From: Formicarius rufipectus
Lineage: Eukaryota > Chordata > Aves > Passeriformes > Formicariidae
Reading direction: 5' to 3'
Assembly (NCBI GenBank): GCA_013399695.1
Contig: VXAU01002296.1
Location: 1,445,966 to 1,509,965 of the forward strand
Length of the DNA stretch: 64,000 nucleotides
Each line of letters begins with the position of its first letter. Position 1 is the stretch's first letter. Under the pieces are notes generated by a model. That model ran no database searches. It was given only the letters and a program-made list of their open reading frames with translations, and was not told the origin of the DNA. The position numbers and the translations under genes were made by a program. Shown here piece after piece: positions 1 through 11,942 of this stretch.

Positions 1-114
1 CATCTGAAACACTTCTGCTGTTTTGATTGTGACTGTGTTTTGGCTGGGGAAATCTATGTAATGGTGAATGACAAGCCAGTGTGCAAATCCTGCTACGTGA
101 AGAACCACGCTGCG
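1..114 (+). CDS. TES: TES (testin), penultimate coding exon, partial (end of LIM domain 2)
   Basis: The exon is open from the window edge in phase 0 and encodes 38 residues beginning HLKHFCCFDCDC and ending CYVKNHAA, a pattern I recognise as the second half of testin LIM domain 2. The H-x2-C-x2-C cluster (residues 4, 7, 10) and the late C-x2-C pair (28, 31) are the Zn-binding positions of a LIM half. It ends at a consensus donor (GCG|GTAAGG, GT at 115-116). Testin is a PET plus three-LIM scaffold of focal adhesions and actin structures that binds zyxin and VASP-family proteins (family knowledge). The PET domain, LIM1 and the start of LIM2 lie upstream of the window. The exon's 5' boundary is not visible. 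Confidence 0.95.
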
Positions 115-1282
115 GTAAGGTCTTTACAAACTTCTTAGGGGTAAGAAGGAAGGGAACATATGTCTATGGAGCTTGACACTCTCCTGATATGGGAATATCT
201 GAAGAGTATAAATTGTATGTATGTTTGGGCTTGAGTCCAGTGGTCTTTTTTCCCCTTTGTTAAAAAAAAAAATTAAAAATCAGACAAGTATTTTGTTAAT
301 TCATAAACTTGAATAAAAGCCAATGCTAAGGGGAGAAAGCTCTTGGAAAAAATACCTTGATCTTACCAGTGATGCAGCAGGATTTGGTAACAGAAAGAGC
401 AAAGAAGATGTAATGCTGCTATATGTTTGGTTCTTGTCAGTTGTGTGTGTATGTATTTATCAGTTCACTCAGACTGGCAGGAATCAACTTCAGCTGATCT
501 GGTAAAAGCTGTACTGGCAACTGCAGTCTAGGTATTTTGTTTCTTTGTGTTTCTAACCCTGTAAGTTATAGAGTGAGTGATAAGATAAAGCCGGAAGTTT
601 GGGGAAAAAAATGGTAGTTCTTAAATCATGGTTATGATGGAAACTAATCTGAGTTGATGGTCTGTTAATATCTAGTAGTTGGCTAGGTGCTAGTTGGAAG
701 TTCAGCCTAACATGTATGTAGACTGTTCATATAGTGAATGGAGGGAGAAACTATTATTACTAGTTGGCATTATTATCTGAGGTAGAATTGTCTTTTGGAG
801 CAGTATCTTTTTTTGTTCTTAGAACATTAACTTCATTGGGGTCTGAATGATAATTTGTGACAACCAGATTATGAGTTATGTATCAGATTTTCTGATAGCC
901 TTTAATTATTTGGCATTGCTATACAGCTCTTAATGCACAGAAAGATTTGTAGCTAGTATCTTCAAATGTATAGGTTAATATAAATATGAAGATATGTGCT
1001 GTTTGACATAACAGGTTTTTATGATTATTTGGAAACCGTCCTGACTGTCTTAAGTTTAGTCCCAGCAGCAAATAACTTCTTGTGTCAATTTTATTTTGTT
1101 GTCAGCTGAATTCTAATCAGAGCACTGCTTTAAAAATAAAGAAAAATCAAAAGCTGGAGACTTATTTAAAGGCTTCTTTTGTCGCCTGTCTCTCTTCTCC
1201 AAAAACATTTGAGATCCAGCTTTTACTGGAGTTGAGGAGAGCATACGTATGCTTCATTAAATGTCATTTTATTTCTAAACAG
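115..1282 (+). other. TES last intron
   Basis: GT-AG intron of 1,168 bp between the two LIM-encoding exons, phase 0. It is AT-rich with no recognisable repeat. The T-rich stretch before the acceptor (cattttatttctaaacag) serves as polypyrimidine tract. Small open frames inside (for example 323-505) have no coding character. Confidence 0.9.
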
Positions 1283-1474
1283 ATTTGCCAAGGCTGTCAT
1301 AATGCTATAGATCCTGAAGTTCAGCGTGTGACATACAACAACTTCAACTGGCATGCTACTCAGGAATGCTTCTTGTGTTCCTGCTGCAGCAAGTGTCTAA
1401 TTGGCCAGAAGTTCATGCCTGTGGAAGGGATGGTTTTTTGCTCAGTGGAATGTAAGAAAAAGATGATGTCATAA
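1283..1474 (+). CDS. TES: TES (testin), last coding exon (LIM domain 3 and stop)
   Basis: The exon follows an acceptor (tatttctaaacag, AG at 1281-1282), continues in phase 0 from the exon at 1-114 and stops with TAA at 1472-1474. Its 63 residues contain CQGCHNAIDPEV, FLCSCCSKCL and VFCSVEC, giving all the Cys/His positions of a complete LIM domain in order; this is testin LIM3. In mammalian testin this domain contacts the EVH1 domain of Mena (family knowledge). The frame is open upstream into the intron as far as 1082, but the acceptor and the LIM alignment set the real boundary at 1283. The reading frame is intact and the C terminus is KKKMMS. Orientation and location suggest CAV2 as the next gene beyond the window. 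Confidence 0.95.
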   Translation: MCQGCHNAIDPEVQRVTYNNFNWHATQECFLCSCCSKCLIGQKFMPVEGMVFCSVECKKKMMS

Positions 1475-2713
1475 GAGAAGTGATGCACAGAAGCAACCAA
1501 GCATTGCTGTGTTCCAAAGGCTCTTGCATTTCTACTGTAAAGTATATAGTATCAGGGCATTTAAAGTTACTGAAAGTATTAAATGGCATTTCCCAAAGAC
1601 TTTTTTTTTTTAATTACTAAAACGTTCTATGTAATCTCAATTTCTTAGCCATAATGCCACTTTCTGTTTTGGAATGCTGTTCCTGAGTCTCTTTTCAAAT
1701 TACTTCATATCCCAGAAATGTAAGAAAAAATGTGTTATGAACTACATACACTTTAAGGGAGCTCTTCACTGTGAAAGATCTTTTTGCTGCATCTTGTCTA
1801 GTGGAACAAGACAATGTGAAAATGCTCCAATTTGTCTTGGTTTGTATGATAAGTCTTCACCTCTAGTTTCACTAATTTATCATTTTTGTAGTTTCTCTGC
1901 TTTCATCAAGCACTTTAGATGAAATGATCAGTTTTACTGCCACATACAGCTTTGTTCACCTGACCTCAAGTATGCAGGGAGAATGACACTTAAAAAAAAA
2001 AAAAAAACTTGCCTGTAATCATTTGCTTGTTTTTGACACATGGGTTCTCGAGGGATAGTGACTACTCTGACATCTGGTTTTGAAAGTAACTCCACCCACA
2101 GAAAACTGTGTTGGCTCTTGTTTTTTTCTTAAACCTGTTCATTGGAAAAGTTTTCATTTTATGAATACTGAAGTTAGGTTACGGACTGAGGGGGACAGTG
2201 ATGGTGTTAGTAAATAAGAGCAGGTCTTGCCTACATTTAAAAAAATCCACCAGCTGTAGTGGGTGTCACTCTTAGCCTTTCAGAACTGGCTTCTATTTTA
2301 TTTCATGAATGTTCTTTTCATAAATTGTGCCTTCTATCCAAGGGATATGGCACACAATACTGTATGCATTTCCAAGAATGTATTTCTGCAGAAGAATCCT
2401 GCTTAGCCTTTTGATTTCTAAGTTCTTAACCAAAGCACAAAGAAGCCTTTCCCAGAGGACTTCAGTATTTGAGTGAAAAATTTCACAGATGTGAATTACC
2501 TTTACTTACTAGATAAACCAAATGTGTGACTATTACTTTTTCTTAATAATTACAGATCTATGGTGAAGCTTTTTAGTTATCTTTGTGCCAAACAGTGAAT
2601 GGGGAGTCTTTGGCCTAAAAAAGGTAATGAAATAGGTAACTTAAAAGGAATCTATGCAAGTCTTATGTTCAGCTCTTTTTAAGTTTTATGGTGGCTGTAT
2701 TGTAACACCTAAA

Positions 2714-2719
2714 AATAAA
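2714..2719 (+). promoter_or_regulatory. poly(A) signal AATAAA, probable main TES site
   Basis: Canonical hexamer 1.24 kb past the TES stop, followed within 30 bp by a GT-rich downstream element. Confidence 0.65.
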
Positions 2720-3026
2720 ACTTGTGTTGTTCACTAAAGTTGTGTACTAAATCTGTTCTTGTTGAAACCCTTTCAGGGGAGGCAAAGGGGAAGGGAAATG
2801 TTTCAATATTTTTCTTCAACCTAGATGTTATTTCCAAAATATTTGATGCCTGTGTTACTGTACAGTGCTTACTGTCCTGTGTAACACTGTTGATGTGCTG
2901 CAAAACAGTTATCTTGTTCCAACAAATACACAACTTGGAACTTAGTGTTAAAATAGTTTGTGAAGAAAAAATAAGACATCGCATAGGAAATTTTGAGTTC
3001 ATGCAGGTGAGTTAATGTGCTGAGAA

Positions 3027-3067
3027 AATAAAGTGCATTGCCATCCTTTGAGTACTGTGAAAATAAA
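3027..3067 (+). promoter_or_regulatory. Two further AATAAA signals, possible distal TES poly(A) sites
   Basis: Canonical hexamers at 3027-3032 and 3062-3067, 35 bp apart, followed by moderately T/G-rich sequence. Confidence 0.5.
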
Positions 3068-3085
3068 ACACTGGTGTGAGATGCA

Positions 3086-4992
3086 TACTTTGCATGTAGT
3101 CTAAGTTAGGATTTAACTTGTATGTCCATGTTCTGCAAGCCTGTACAGCTTTTCTTTGGGTTCCTTGAGGTGTACAAAAAAGTCTGTGTATTTTGGCTTA
3201 GATCAGTGAGACTGTATTCTTGCCAGATTTGTAGTTTTAAACCAAGGAAAACCAGAATGTCTCAGAAGAGAAGGGTTTGTTTCTTTTTTTCATTTAAGTG
3301 CTACTTAACCTATAGCAGGTTATGTACTTTGACCTGTACAGGACATGCTGCAAGAATGCTGGTTTGGTAGGGGGGGTGGCAGGGGAGGTGTGGGTGAAGT
3401 CTTATTTGATGATTATCTATAAGAATGGCTTAGTAGTGACTAGATTTTGTGTGTTTTGATTACATCTGTCCTCACCCACTAACATCTACTCTTGAAGATG
3501 AGGCTGACCTTTATAAAGAGCTCTGAAAAGCGCTTGTACACCTTTCCCTTGCCACCCTGTGTTAGCAGCTTTCTCCTTAATGTGATTGCTTGCACTGATG
3601 GCAGTCTTACTTTTCACTGTAAATTTTGTTTTGTTTATTAAACTTGATTATTGTATAACCTTAATTTAAAAGAGTGAGCAGGAGTGCTACCTTGGAGCTT
3701 ATTCACTCCATCCAGACAGAATTGCTAAGGAAATTGATATCAAACCAAATGTCTCAATAGTCCATCAACTTCTGAGACTGACTTTTTCCAAGCCTCTCCA
3801 GAAGCATGTTGACTTGTTGGCTTTAGCTAGCTCTCTTCTTGGGAATCTTGCCTTGCTTGTTTGAGCCCTTCTGGCCGTCTTCCCTGGAACCTGATGCATG
3901 TAGGTATTTCTGCTGTGGGGTAGCCAAAGTTTAATTTATGTTCATGCAGTAATTGGAAAGGACCATGTCATGGAAGGTCAAGTGTAAGGTGCAGGTGATA
4001 AGGAGGGGAGACAAAGATTCTTCTGTGTGACTACACAATGAATCAGGAGATGATTAGGAGGCACTAAACTGTTCTTGTAATGAGCTCGGAAGGAATTTAT
4101 GTTCCTGCAGATAACGCTTTTTGTGTTAACTGAAAGATATGTCAACGTGCTGGAGCTTGAAAACAAGCATTAAGGAGATTTCATTCTGTCACTGTCATAA
4201 TAAAAATTATGGACAGTTGTGTTCAGTTTTTTCCTCTTGTGCTTTTTGGCTACTTTATTACAGGTCCCTTTGGATCTATTTATCTTAGTAAGCTAAGAAT
4301 AGAAGCTGGAAGCTTTTACATACTTCAGTAATAAAAATATATACTTTGCAAGTGGAATTTTGAGCTCTATGAGCATTGAAGTTCTTTGCTTAAGTAGAAC
4401 TTAGTTGGTAAGAAAGTTTTACAAACATGCATTTTATCAAAATCTTTTAATTTAAGGAACAGTTATCCTGTGCATCTGTAAAAATGAGACTGGTAAAACC
4501 TTTGCAAAAACTTTAAAAAAATAAGGCTAAATAAATGCAGGGCCTTCAAATTGTGCCTTTAATCAATCCTTCAGTAAATGAGTAAATTGTGTTTGTTAAT
4601 TAAGCATAAGGCCAAAGCATAGTACTTAATAAAGGACCAAAGAGATCCTAGAGGTAGGTGTTAAATAGAAAGCATACTATCAAGTACTGAAAATAACACA
4701 TTCATTTTTTTCATGTCTTTATTAACACTGGGTAAAGGAGCATTAGGGAATAAAAGTCCAAAACCATCTGAGCTAGGATTAAGCTCACATTGTAGATAGC
4801 CACCCCCTGTTCACTGCCCAACTCCCAAAAACTGACCCAGATAGGTTTGCCTCTGGTAAGCACCCAGGCAACACCTCCTTCACTGTGCCACCACCAGAGC
4901 AGCTGTGTTGAGTTTGGTGGTTGCTATGAGTAATTGCAATAAAATGTAACAGATCAGTTTCCCTCATTGTCTTCCCTCTAAACCCGTGAAGG
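3086..4992. other. Intergenic, no gene or clear repeat
   Basis: AT-rich single-copy-looking DNA just downstream of TES. Apart from the G-rich tract at 3370, I see no exon-like frame, repeat family or RNA gene. Confidence 0.6.
3370..3394 (+). other. G-rich tract, potential G-quadruplex downstream of TES
   Basis: A run of seven G (3370-3376) is followed by GG, GGGG, GG and GGG within 25 bp. This satisfies a four-run G3 pattern with loops of 1, 5 and 6 bases. It lies about 300-650 bp past the TES poly(A) signals. A G-rich pause element for transcription termination is possible but only inferred. Confidence 0.4.
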
Positions 4993-5037
<45 letters not shown>

Positions 5038-5039
5038 AA
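4993..5039. repeat. Poly(A) tract
   Basis: 32 A (4993-5024), one G, then 14 A (5026-5039). It produces a false poly-Phe frame on the opposite strand. No retroelement body or target duplication was seen next to it. Confidence 0.95.
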
Positions 5040-5399
5040 GAGGGTGTTTCTGATACAAATTAAGCCCAGCATTGCTCAGTGTTGGCTTCAAGCCCAGCAT
5101 TGTTGTAGAAAACTTGCCCCCAGTTCATGAGAAACTAGTCAAGCTTCATGTATTTGTGAACTTCTCATTTGTTAAAAAAATCTAGTGTCAGAACAAAAGC
5201 AGCAAGGGTATTTATTGATTGCCCTGGATTAGTTGTTTATGTGAATCCAGACTTGATTTTTATGCTAGCAGTAACTGAACTATTGGAAGCAACAACCTGG
5301 TGTTCCTTGGTTCCCCAGCAGATGCCGTCTGTGCTGCACTCAGCAGCAGGGCTGCTGCATCCACAGGGCAGGGCCCAGAGAAACAGCAGGAAAATAAGT

Positions 5400-5640
5400 T
5401 TTGAACTGTAAGAGAAGAGATGATCTGAAAGCTTTAAGAAAAGGAGTAAGCTGAGGATAGGGTCAGAAGTCCAGGAGGCAGTGCAGAAGTGGAAAACTGA
5501 TCAGGAATTTGGATAGGAGGAGGTGGCACAGGGGAAGTATTTTAGAATGAACAGGAGTAGAGTGGGAAATTGGGGGACAGGGCGAGGGGAATGCAGGTAA
5601 GTCGGGGATTATGCTGAATCGTGGAGGTAGTCTGAGATAA
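5400..5640. other. Purine-rich (G/A) low-complexity stretch
   Basis: About 240 bp with strong G/A bias on the + strand (repeated agg, gga, gaag words), between a poly(A) tract and a CR1 copy. No gene or known repeat was recognised in 5040-5818. Confidence 0.6.
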
Positions 5641-5818
5641 TTGTGACTTACTATTAAAAGGAAGAAAACACAAGTCCAATTCCTTAAAAAAGAAAAGTTG
5701 TTGCTTTTTAATTGCTATGGGTAGAAATCAGAACATGAGGATAGGAAACAGAACGCAATAACCAGGGCTGTGAGATAAGGAAAAGAGGATGTCCAGGGGA
5801 TAGAGGGCAAGAAAAGGT

Positions 5819-6347
5819 GGTTCTTCACCCCGTATGAGGCAACATGAGGAGTGCTGTGTCCAGTTCTGGCCTTCTCAATACAAGGGACATGAACCTCCTG
5901 GAGCAGGTCTGGTGGAGGGCAACAAGCATAATTAAGACACTAGAGGATTTCTCTTACAAGGAAAGGCTGATGAAGCTGGGCCTGTTCAGCCTCAAGAAGA
6001 GATGACCAAGAAGGCACCTCATCACTGTCTATAAGTATCTGAAGGAAACATAAAAAGAGGTTGGAGCCAGGCTCTTCTTGGTGGTGCTAAGCAATTGGAC
6101 ATGAGGCAATGGGCAGAAACTGATGCAGAGGAAGTTCCACTTGAATATGACAAAGAACATCTTTACTGTGTGAGTGACCAAGCACTGGAACAGATTGCCC
6201 AGAGGTTGTCAAGTCTCCCTCACTGGAGATACTCGAGCTGTCTGAATGCAGTTCTGTGCCATGTGCTTTAGGACAACCCTTCTTGAGCAGGGAGGTTGGA
6301 CCAGGTGCCCCAATGTGGTCCCTTCCAATCTTACCCATTCTGTGATT
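5819..6347 (+). mobile_element. CR1 LINE fragment, 5'-truncated
   Basis: Follows the CR1 3' consensus in order: 'gtgctgtgtccagttctgg', 'ctgttcagcctcaagaag', 'cactggaacagattgccc', 'gttggaccaggtgcc' and the tail 'cccattctgtgattcag'. It encodes decayed RT C-terminal sequence with stops and frameshifts. CR1 is the dominant avian LINE; 5' truncation is its usual state. Divergence is moderate and no target duplication is expected or seen. Confidence 0.9.
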
Positions 6348-6694
6348 CAGCAGTTATCCATGCTCCTAATGCTGCACACTTAGTATATATTTAAGAAGTC
6401 ATCAGTTACACTTGTAAGATTTTTAATAGATGTGCTTCAAATAAAAAAAATGTTTTTTGTGTGGTAATGGTTTTATACACTATACTGAAGTCTTCTGTCT
6501 GAGGTTAACTGTGACACTTCCTAGTAAGCAGATCTGATTGTGAGGAATTTTCTGATTCTGAGATATCAAATCAGAAATGAAACACAGTTATAGATACAGG
6601 CCAGATGTTCATGCCCTGGTAACAGGTTACTGGATTTCCTTTTATGTTGCTTAACTATCTTTTAACCATGAAATCAGTATTTGAGGGCTCTTAG

Positions 6695-6930
6695 CATCAC
6701 AGAAAGATTTAAACTGAAGAGACCTCTAGGCACCATCCAGTTTGATCCTTAAGCAGGGTAAAATTCATGGGTACACCAAGTTACTCAGAGCCTTATCCAG
6801 CTAAGTCATAGTCACCAACATGCTTGTTCCAACAACAGATATCTCATGGCCTGCTCTAGTTTTCACTGTCACACATCACTGAAAAGGTACCCACCAGGTG
6901 CCATTTCTCGTTGCTGAGATCATTGCTCCA
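6695..6930 (-). mobile_element. Degenerate CR1 3' end (antisense)
   Basis: Begins 'catcacagaaagattt' and continues 'gagacctctaggcaccatcc', matching the reverse complement of a CR1 tail (ATTCTGTGAT, then AGGTCTC). The rest is badly diverged and the right edge is uncertain. Confidence 0.55.
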
Positions 6931-9900
6931 TAGTGTCTTCCCTACATAAGTCCAAAGTCCCCAGTACAGAGATGCAGCTGGATCCTAGAACCAGGAACAA
7001 GTATTCCGAAGTGCTTGTACCGAAGCAGCTTATCTCCCAGAGATTTTGTGATTAATTGACAATCTAATTGTATTATATTAAGCTGCAGCAGTTTATCCCT
7101 TGCAGACTTCAGATAATCTAACTGGGAAAACTTCTTTAAAAATGTATTTATTACTTCTGTCATCTAGATTTACTAGGCAGCAGAGACTCCATACAGCAAG
7201 AACTCCAGTCCAAGGCTTTTCTGCTGCTTAATACATAAACTCTGACTAAAACATTTCCCATGGTTAGGGAATTCAATAGGTCTCATTTGCCCATGTGAAA
7301 TTTCTCTTGCCTTTTAGAGGTTGAGGCTCAGCAGAGGTTCAGCATTAGCAGGCAAAACTTGTTTTGCAAGTTTTTCAAAACTTTTAGGAACTTAATATTA
7401 GATCTTCATCCCTCTGCCAAGTTTGGCTGAGGTTTCTGGAGAAGAGACTGCTCTGTCTCTCTCACACACAGACCGCCTACATGGAAAATGCATCCACACA
7501 TGACTCAGTGTGAAGAGTCTTTCCAAATGTACCTTACCTAGCACTTCAGTGTGGTCTGCATCCATTTCTATCTGACACTAGTAAGCTTCAAAACAGGCAG
7601 AAAAATCCATGTTCAGCACTTGCAGGATTTCCTACTGGAATGTTTTGGTGGGGTGACTGACTGTTCAGCATATTGGTATTTTTGCACTAACCTTTACTGC
7701 ATTTCAAATTCTGGACCCAAAAATGACACATTCTGACAGCTAAATTTTAGGTACTGACATCTTTTTCTTAGGTTCTGTAGAAATTTGACTCAATGGAAGC
7801 TACTGAGGGTTGTCTTGTTTCAGTTGCACAGAGGCATTCATCAAAGAAAATATGGGAAATAAGGCAACAACAGAGCTTAAAGTTCCATCTGAAACAAGCT
7901 GGGAGGCATTTTTAATGAATAAATTTGGTAGAGTATTTAGGAGAGAAATCAGAAATAATCAGTAAGAACAAATTCAGTAAACAGTTCATCAGTTCTTAGA
8001 AAACATTTTAATGACCTTCCAGAATAGGAAGCCAGAACATTGTGGGCAGAATACAAACAGCATCTCTCTCATTGCAGGAATTCAGTGCACTCTTTTCGCT
8101 TTAAAAACCCCTCTGTGTGATAGACATTCAGAAGTATTTCAGGCCACTTTTGTGGAATGTCAACTATTTCATTACTTCCTTTTTTTTTTTTTAATATATG
8201 TTGGGGAAATTATCTCTAAAACTGAATATTCCTCTACAAATTTCTTAATTACAGCAAACAAATGGACTTTTAGCCCTCTCTAATTTAATCACAATGAATG
8301 CATGGAGAGTATTGATAATTCCAAGGCTCCTTGGAATCCTTTTTATGTAGTATTTGTGATACTTTCTTCCTGTCTAAAAGCATAAGGAATCAGCATAGCT
8401 TAGTATATTGCAGACTATGACTGCAAAGCAGAAACATCTGACATCTAATTCCAGTCCTCTGCTGAATGCAACAGGACATCGCATAAATTCCTTAGTCATT
8501 CTGTTCCTCGGCTAATATCCTAGGTGAGATGGGTAATAGCAACTTCACAGTGGTATTTTGAGGCTTGGTTCACTCTAACCAGTAAAGTTTACTAAATCTA
8601 TGAACTTTATAACTGCAGTGCAGCTATAAAAATGGTCTTAATAGTATTTTCTGAAATACTTTTTATCTTCATTTTGACATTTACATATGAAACTGCCAAG
8701 CAGAATCTGGACTTTGTATTTATCAAGCCTGTAATCATTCCATGAAGTTTAAGGAAGTTGGCAGTGATCTGGAAAACTTAGGAGGTAATAAAAGGTTACC
8801 AAGAGGAATGCAGAGCTTCCTTGTATGGTAGTGAAGAGTAGAACCAGTACATATTTTGATAATACAGCACAGCTCTCATCATTGGGGTGGGCCTTGGTTG
8901 TATAGCTCTGCCTGCATCTGAAATGCATGTCAGTGTAAATATTCTTCTAATAACACAGAGGTTCTCTTAAACATTTGCAAATAGTCCAGCAATTTTGAGA
9001 AACGGGGTGGAGCCTGGAGATGGCTAAAGAAAGAAGCATTATTCTCGTGCTTCTTGAACTCACTGTCCCAAGCCCAGTTCTGATCCCAATGTAAACCGCT
9101 GCCACTTGCCTTCAGGCGCAGTTGTACAACGTGCGTGTGACCAGACTTGGAAAGCACACACTGTTCCAGGGAGGGATGAGTCTGTGCTGTATCCAAACCT
9201 GACCCAAATGTGATACCCTAAGCTGTGGATTTGTTTCTACACAGCAAGAAATTGGTTATTTCTTGTGCGTTATTGGGTATGTTGTGGGTGATTTGGAGGA
9301 AATAATATTTTTTTTTAACTAGAAATGAGTTATAGTGGAAAATGTGGAGGGAAAACCAAAACTGTAGGATCAAACTCAGTAACGTTTTTGCCAGCTTTGA
9401 TTGTGTCAGAAAAGCAATTTTGTAATATTAATTGTGAACTTCATAAAGGATAGGAAAGTCTTAATTTCAAGCATGCTTATGTTAGCTAACCAGTTCATTA
9501 ATTAATTTGCTTCATTAGAATCACAGTAATGCACTTCTGGGTAAAGATAACAACACACTTACTTCCAGTGATAGTTACAAAATTAGTGATGTTCATGCAG
9601 GACCAGAACTCCTCCTTATTTTGAGGGTGATTTTTCTTCCTTTCACTGCTGACCACTCATAGAAAGCCATTACCTTTTCTAATTCTGTGGTCTCATTTTT
9701 TAAATGAGAATAACAGCACTAATGTTTCTGGAATCTTCAGGAGCCATTTAATAACTTTAAAATAATTTGAAGATGAAAGGTGGTAAATGTTTATTCCAGG
9801 TGACTGCCTATGTTTTCAGCATTCCAATTTCACTAAACTCAGTATAGATTTTTTCTTGGCCAGCAATACCTGGCAATAACATGTGAGCCTTGAGGTTCTC

Positions 9901-10785
9901 ATTGTGTGTTGCCACTCAGCTCCTCTGCTCTAAATCATGTCTCAAGGTGCAGTATCTTGTATTTCAGAAATACCCTGATGCTGTTACTGCAGGTAAATTT
10001 TACTGCTTAGTTTAGCCAATTAACTTGTATATTAACTGCAACAATTTATTTACTCGCCAGAAAACAACATTTTAAATAAATAAAGAATCAAATCAAAGTT
10101 TAAAAAAAAAAAACTCCTTTAATCCAAAATAATCCCAAATGGTCTCATTAAGATTGCCTGATTCTAAGTATTGTTTGCTATAACAGCACTATTACTACTA
10201 TTCTCCTTAGTACAGGAAAAAAGTTGCATCATTCAAATTGATAAGAACAGGTTCCTACTGACAGAAGTCTGTGGGAAGGGAATAGGATGTGGAATTTTAG
10301 ACTCACCTCGAAGGACCCTGCCAGCATTCATCATTCATGGTGATATACAGGTCTCAGCCCCATTAGCAAAGGTAATAGGAAGGCAGAACTCTGGGAGGGG
10401 TCCTCTAGGGACTCCTGGAACAGGACAGGAATTCAAAGCCTCTGAGGAATGTCGAAGTCCCACCCAATTAGCTGGCCCTTACCTTCACTTTACATTCATA
10501 GGGATAGGGCTGACATGCACAAATGAAGCAACAGTAGATCTGAGTCATCTAATCTAGCAAATTATATTCAGAGGATTCTCCATATAAAGTGAACAAGAAG
10601 TATGAAGGTATAATTATTTTTCAAGCACAGTTTTTTTACATCAAGCCAGAGTCAACACATCTCCTATTGCTAATGGAGAATAATTGCTGATAGACCCTTA
10701 CAAGAAAACTGTCAGAGGTGAAGTACAGAAGTGAGACCTGGCCAGCTGTGTGCACATACCAGTCTGCAGCCAAATCAAGTGACTG
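6931..10785. other. Intergenic, no gene recognised
   Basis: AT-rich, single-copy-looking sequence with short homopolymers only (T-tract near 8181, A-tract near 10102). Open frames such as 10171-10557 start from non-ATG codons and lack splice context or family resemblance. Confidence 0.6.
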
Positions 10786-11325
10786 ATAGAATCATAGAAT
10801 CAGGGTTGGAAGAGACCTTTAAGATCAACAAGTCCAGCTGTCAACCCAGCACTGTCACTGTAACCCCTAAACCACATCACCCAGCACCAGATCCAGACAC
10901 GTCTTAAACTCCTCCAGTCACCAGGGATGGTGACACCACCACCTCTCTGGGCAACCTATTCCAAAGCCTGACCACCCTAACAGTGGAATTTCTTTTTCTA
11001 ATGCCTAATCCAAATCTCCCCTCAGCTGAAGGCCATTTCCTCTAGTCCTCTCACTGCAAACATGGTAAAAGAGATTGGCCCTCATCTCACTACAACATCC
11101 TCTCAGGTACTAGTAGAGAGCAATGTGATTACCCTCTGAGCCTACTCTTCTCAAGACTAAACAAAGCCAACTCCCTCAGCCTTCCTCATAAAACTCACTT
11201 TCTAAACATTTCATGAGCCTTGTTGCTCTTCTTTGGACACCCTCCAGTATCTCCATGTCCTTTTCAAGATGAGGGGCCCAGAAATGAATGCAGTAGTCAA
11301 AATGCAGCCTCACCAATGCTGAGTA
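10786..11325 (-). mobile_element. CR1 LINE fragment (antisense)
   Basis: Starts with the inverted 8-bp-type tail 'atagaatcatagaatc', followed by 'ggttggaagagacc', 'ctctgggcaacctattcc', 'agtcctctcactgca' and 'gttgctcttctttggacacc', all in the order of a reversed CR1 3' end. About 540 bp, 5'-truncated. Sequence right of it to 11376 is unassigned, and a degraded LTR follows. Confidence 0.9.
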
Positions 11326-11376
11326 ACTTCTCAGAGGGAAAGTTTCACATTTAGGAGGGCACCCTTTCTTTTGGGC

Positions 11377-11942
11377 TGTTGAGGTTTAAGCCCAGCCAGC
11401 TATCAAGATCCAGGCAGTCGCTTGCTCAGTGCTCCACCAGCAGAATTGGGAAGATAATTGAAAGGGTAAAAGCTGGAAAACTCTTGGGCTGAGATAGAGA
11501 CAGTTCAATAGGGAAAGCAAAAGCAAAACAAGGAATTAATTCACAGCTTCCCATGGGCAGTCAGGTGTTCCACCATCTCCAGGAGAGCAGGGCTCTATGT
11601 AACTGACTTGAGATAACAAACACCATCACTTCAAACATGCCGCTCCTCTTCCTTCCCTTGGCTTTATAAGTTGAGGATGAAGCTGTATGGTCTGAAATAT
11701 CCTTTTGGTCAGGTGAGGTCACTTCTACCTTTGTCTCCTCCCAGTTTCTCATGAACCCCCACCCAGTCTTCTTGCCAGGATGGCAGTAGGAGAAGCATAA
11801 AACGCCTTGGCTCTGTGTAAGCACTGCTCTGCAATAACAAAAACATCTCTATATTATCAACACTGTTTTCAGCAGAAATCAAAACCCAGCCCAATACTAG
11901 CCACTGAGTCAAAAACTACCTCTATCTCAGCCCAATAGGCTT
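11377..11942 (-). mobile_element. Degraded endogenous-retrovirus LTR (antisense)
   Basis: Matches, in reverse orientation, a common avian LTR: it starts 'tgttgaggtttaagccc' and has internal landmarks 'agggtaaaagctggaaaactc', 'ggctttataagttgag' (TATA-like on the minus strand) and 'ctctgtgtaagcactgctc', ending near 'ctatctcagcccaata'. No internal retroviral genes flank it, so it is probably a solo LTR. The right edge is approximate and no target duplication was found. Confidence 0.7.

Larger units (their letters stand above)
1475..3085 (+). other. TES: TES 3' UTR and alternative poly(A) region
   Basis: Downstream of the TES stop there is an unbroken, repeat-free AT-rich stretch with an A-tract near 1991-2006. 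The first clear AATAAA is at 2714-2719, followed by GT-rich sequence (acttgtgttgttc), which would give a 3' UTR of about 1.26 kb. Two more AATAAA motifs at 3027-3032 and 3062-3067 could extend it by about 330 bp. The exact end is inferred from these signals and not shown by transcript data. Confidence 0.7.

Noticed and set aside
1082..1282. N-terminal extension of the TES last-exon frame
   Set aside because: It lies in the intron before a good acceptor, and LIM homology begins only after 1283.
4785..5072. Frame with a poly-Phe stretch
   Set aside because: Translation of the poly(A) tract on the opposite strand.
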